From JAWXUU01 sp044426085 (GTDB lineage: Bacteria > Bacillota > Clostridia > Christensenellales > CAMQZB01): a stretch of DNA of 39,774 nt. A model generated the notes under the pieces. The model saw nothing but the letters and a program-made list of their open reading frames with translations, searched no databases and was not told where the DNA came from. A program made the translations under genes and the position numbers. Of the stretch, positions 38,239-39,774 are shown one piece after another. The DNA lies in the NCBI GenBank assembly GCA_044426085.1, contig JAWXUU010000015.1, positions 1 through 39,774 on the forward strand. The letters are read 5' to 3'. The number at the start of each line of letters is the position of its first letter. The first letter of the stretch is position 1.

Positions 38239-38916
38239 TTATATAAAAAGTTCTTCGATTTTTAATTCTCTTATTTTTGATACGATTTCTTTCGATCTTG
38301 TTGCACCAAATTTTCTTAGCAACTGACCTATTTGCGTTTTTATCGTGACAAGTTCCACAAATCTGCTTTTTGCGATATCCTTTAGCTTCATATTTTCTAG
38401 CAGACAGCCAATGATTTCCCTTTCCGCTTGCGTGAGTGTTGCAATTTTCTTTGTGAAAAGCAAAATTTCATGATTACTTTTTGTTAGACGCCAGAATTCA
38501 TCTCGCATACATCTTTGTATTCCAAGTTCCATTTCGACTTTGTCAAAATATGCTTTTTTTATGTGGGCTATGATTTTTTCGTAGTCGTTAGTTTTCACAA
38601 GATAATCAACTGCACCCGTGGATAGCGATGCGATAATCGTTTGGTCATCTTCACGAACAGAAAGAAAAATCACTTTCACATCTGCGCTCATTTCGCAAAT
38701 TTTGCTTGCTGAAACAATCCCTGCTGTTTGCGATTCCATTTCTACATCCATAAGCACAATATCTGCGCCATGCTGTTTGAAAAGTTCTACAGCACCGCTT
38801 CCCGATGCACTTGCACCCACAATTTCTATCATAGAATCTTTTTGAAGTTCTTCGATATAGTTTTCCCTTATGATGTCCATATCTTCAGCGATTATAACCC
38901 TAATTTTATTTTCCAT
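38239..38916 (-). CDS. NarL/LuxR-like response regulator
   Basis: The 225-residue protein has a receiver domain (1-120) with acidic pocket E11/D12, phospho-acceptor D57 (VLMDVEM), and the conserved Thr/Ser and Lys positions (FLSVRE, YLVKTND). Residues 160-225 form a helix-turn-helix beginning TLTQAEREIIGCLLENMKLKDIA and running to VTIKTQIGQLLRKFGA, as in LuxR-type regulators. The start is just past the kinase stop with AGGGG upstream, so the two are a pair. Confidence 0.9.
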   Translation of the reverse strand: MENKIRVIIAEDMDIIRENYIEELQKDSMIEIVGASASGSGAVELFKQHGADIVLMDVEMESQTAGIVSASKICEMSADVKVIFLSVREDDQTIIASLSTGAVDYLVKTNDYEKIIAHIKKAYFDKVEMELGIQRCMRDEFWRLTKSNHEILLFTKKIATLTQAEREIIGCLLENMKLKDIAKSRFVELVTIKTQIGQLLRKFGATRSKEIVSKIRELKIEELFI

Positions 38917-38919
38917 AAA

Positions 38920-39774
38920 TCACTTTTCCCCTTTGCTTCCCACCATTGGAAGCGTGATATAGAATGTTGTGCCCTTGCCTTCTTTTGAAGTGAATCTTAT
39001 GTCTCCCCTATGTTGTTTTATTATTCGCCTTGCATAACAAAGCCCGAGTCCCCAATTGGTTGTTGAATTTTTAGAACTTGTGAACGGCATGAAAATTTTA
39101 TCTTTCATATCATCTTTCATGCCCATTCCGTTATCTATTATTGTTATCAACGCGTGATTTCTTGTGAAAGATATTCGAACAATAACAAGTTTTCTGCTGT
39201 TGATTTTTTCCACAGCTTCAATTGCGTTTGAAATTATATTAACAAGTGCCTCCGATAAAAGTTCGGCATCTGCCATAATGTAGCCATCTGTTATTGCATA
39301 TGATACGATACTGCTCGTATCCTTTATTGCAACTTTTGTCTTTAGCATTTTAGAAAATTCATCGACGGAAATCTTTTTGAGAACTGTTTTAACGCTGTCC
39401 ACCGACTTATATAAATAACTCAATTTTTCCGACATTTCGGTGTTTATTTCATAAAGCTTATGGGCGGTTTCCACAAGTTTATCTTTGTCGGCTTCTTCAG
39501 CGTCTAGCCCCGTTGCAAGCTTTTTTGCGAGGATATTTGCTGATAGCAATTGGTTTTTTAATCCGTGCAAAAGCATTGATGCTGTGAATTCCGCACTGGA
39601 TACCCTTTGCGTTATTGAAAGTTCCTTTTTTATGTTGTCATAGTCTGATTTTAATATAAACACACTTGACACTATCATAGAGATAAGCGATAGCATGCAG
39701 ATGAAAAATGCTGTGTACCAAATCCATAAAGAACCGCCTTGCGAAAGCATTATTGGGTCTGTGAAAACACATAT
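38920..39774 (-). CDS. Sensor histidine kinase, cut by the window edge
   Basis: The frame is open to the last base. An ATG at 39750 exists, but the frame continues upstream (FTDPIM...) so the real start is outside. Visible parts: one membrane helix (WIWYTAFFICMLSLISMIVSSVFIL), a coiled linker, the phospho-acceptor helix SMLLHGLKNQLLSANILAKKL with the His in HGLKN, and the ATPase domain with N box (EALVNIISNAIEA), G1 (ITIIDNGMGM) and G2 (NWGLGLCYARRII). It should phosphorylate the adjacent response regulator. The sensor part is missing, so the signal is unknown. Confidence 0.9.
   Translation of the reverse strand: MCVFTDPIMLSQGGSLWIWYTAFFICMLSLISMIVSSVFILKSDYDNIKKELSITQRVSSAEFTASMLLHGLKNQLLSANILAKKLATGLDAEEADKDKLVETAHKLYEINTEMSEKLSYLYKSVDSVKTVLKKISVDEFSKMLKTKVAIKDTSSIVSYAITDGYIMADAELLSEALVNIISNAIEAVEKINSRKLVIVRISFTRNHALITIIDNGMGMKDDMKDKIFMPFTSSKNSTTNWGLGLCYARRIIKQHRGDIRFTSKEGKGTTFYITLPMVGSKGEK

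Overview
The window is AT-rich DNA with strong Shine-Dalgarno sites (GGAGG type), sigma-A-like promoters with 17-base spacers, and Firmicutes-type gene families (YtrA/GntR-ABC pairs, DegV, ECF S component, DUF3842, thioredoxin-type ArsC). It most likely comes from an anaerobic, probably gut-associated clostridial bacterium. No rRNA, tRNA or CRISPR array was seen. The left edge cuts an IS30-type transposase and the right edge cuts a histidine kinase.

Layout. (1) 1-3.65 kb: end of an IS30-like element, then a GntR(YtrA)-ABC ATPase-permease operon on the minus strand with a readable promoter and operator. (2) 3.7-5.75 kb: pgi (minus) and a small secreted protein (plus). (3) 5.8-12.3 kb: one minus-strand arginine operon, argG-argC-argJ-argB-argD-argF, with no argH in the window. 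(4) 12.5-16.06 kb: glutamine-dependent nadE, a scar holding two gene tails back to back, and an rsmH-type methyltransferase. (5) 16.1-26.7 kb: a sugar-catabolic island that I read as a sulfoquinovose transaldolase (sulfo-TAL, sft-type) cluster. It encodes a GPH symporter, a GH31 enzyme of the sulfoquinovosidase (YihQ) type, a fucose-isomerase-like isomerase, a DUF4867-type protein, a 3-hydroxyisobutyrate-dehydrogenase-family reductase and a small transaldolase, flanked by a GH2 glycosidase and an MFS transporter. (6) 26.7-29.97 kb: a Fur/Zur-type regulator with a zinc ABC importer. (7) 30.0-31.8 kb: a HesB-like protein with a Cys/His-rich tail behind a structured leader, and a thioredoxin-like/ArsC/ArsR operon with a clear ArsR operator and no efflux pump. 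(8) 31.8-33.5 kb: DUF3842-yaaA-bcp stress operon. (9) 33.5-36.8 kb: ECF S component plus P-loop kinase, DegV, and a ZIP transporter with its own palindromic operator. (10) 36.9-39.77 kb: a ManD-type sugar-acid dehydratase and a two-component pair.

How the island would work. The GPH symporter imports sulfoquinovosides, the GH31 enzyme releases sulfoquinovose, and the isomerase makes 6-deoxy-6-sulfofructose. The transaldolase moves the three non-sulfonated carbons onto glyceraldehyde 3-phosphate, giving fructose 6-phosphate, and frees 3-sulfolactaldehyde. The reductase turns this into 2,3-dihydroxypropane-1-sulfonate for export. The main caution is that several residues that bind the sulfonate in E. 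coli YihQ are not conserved in this GH31 enzyme, so its substrate, or its binding mode, may be new. Functions are assigned by reading the sequence and from memory of the families; no database search was run.
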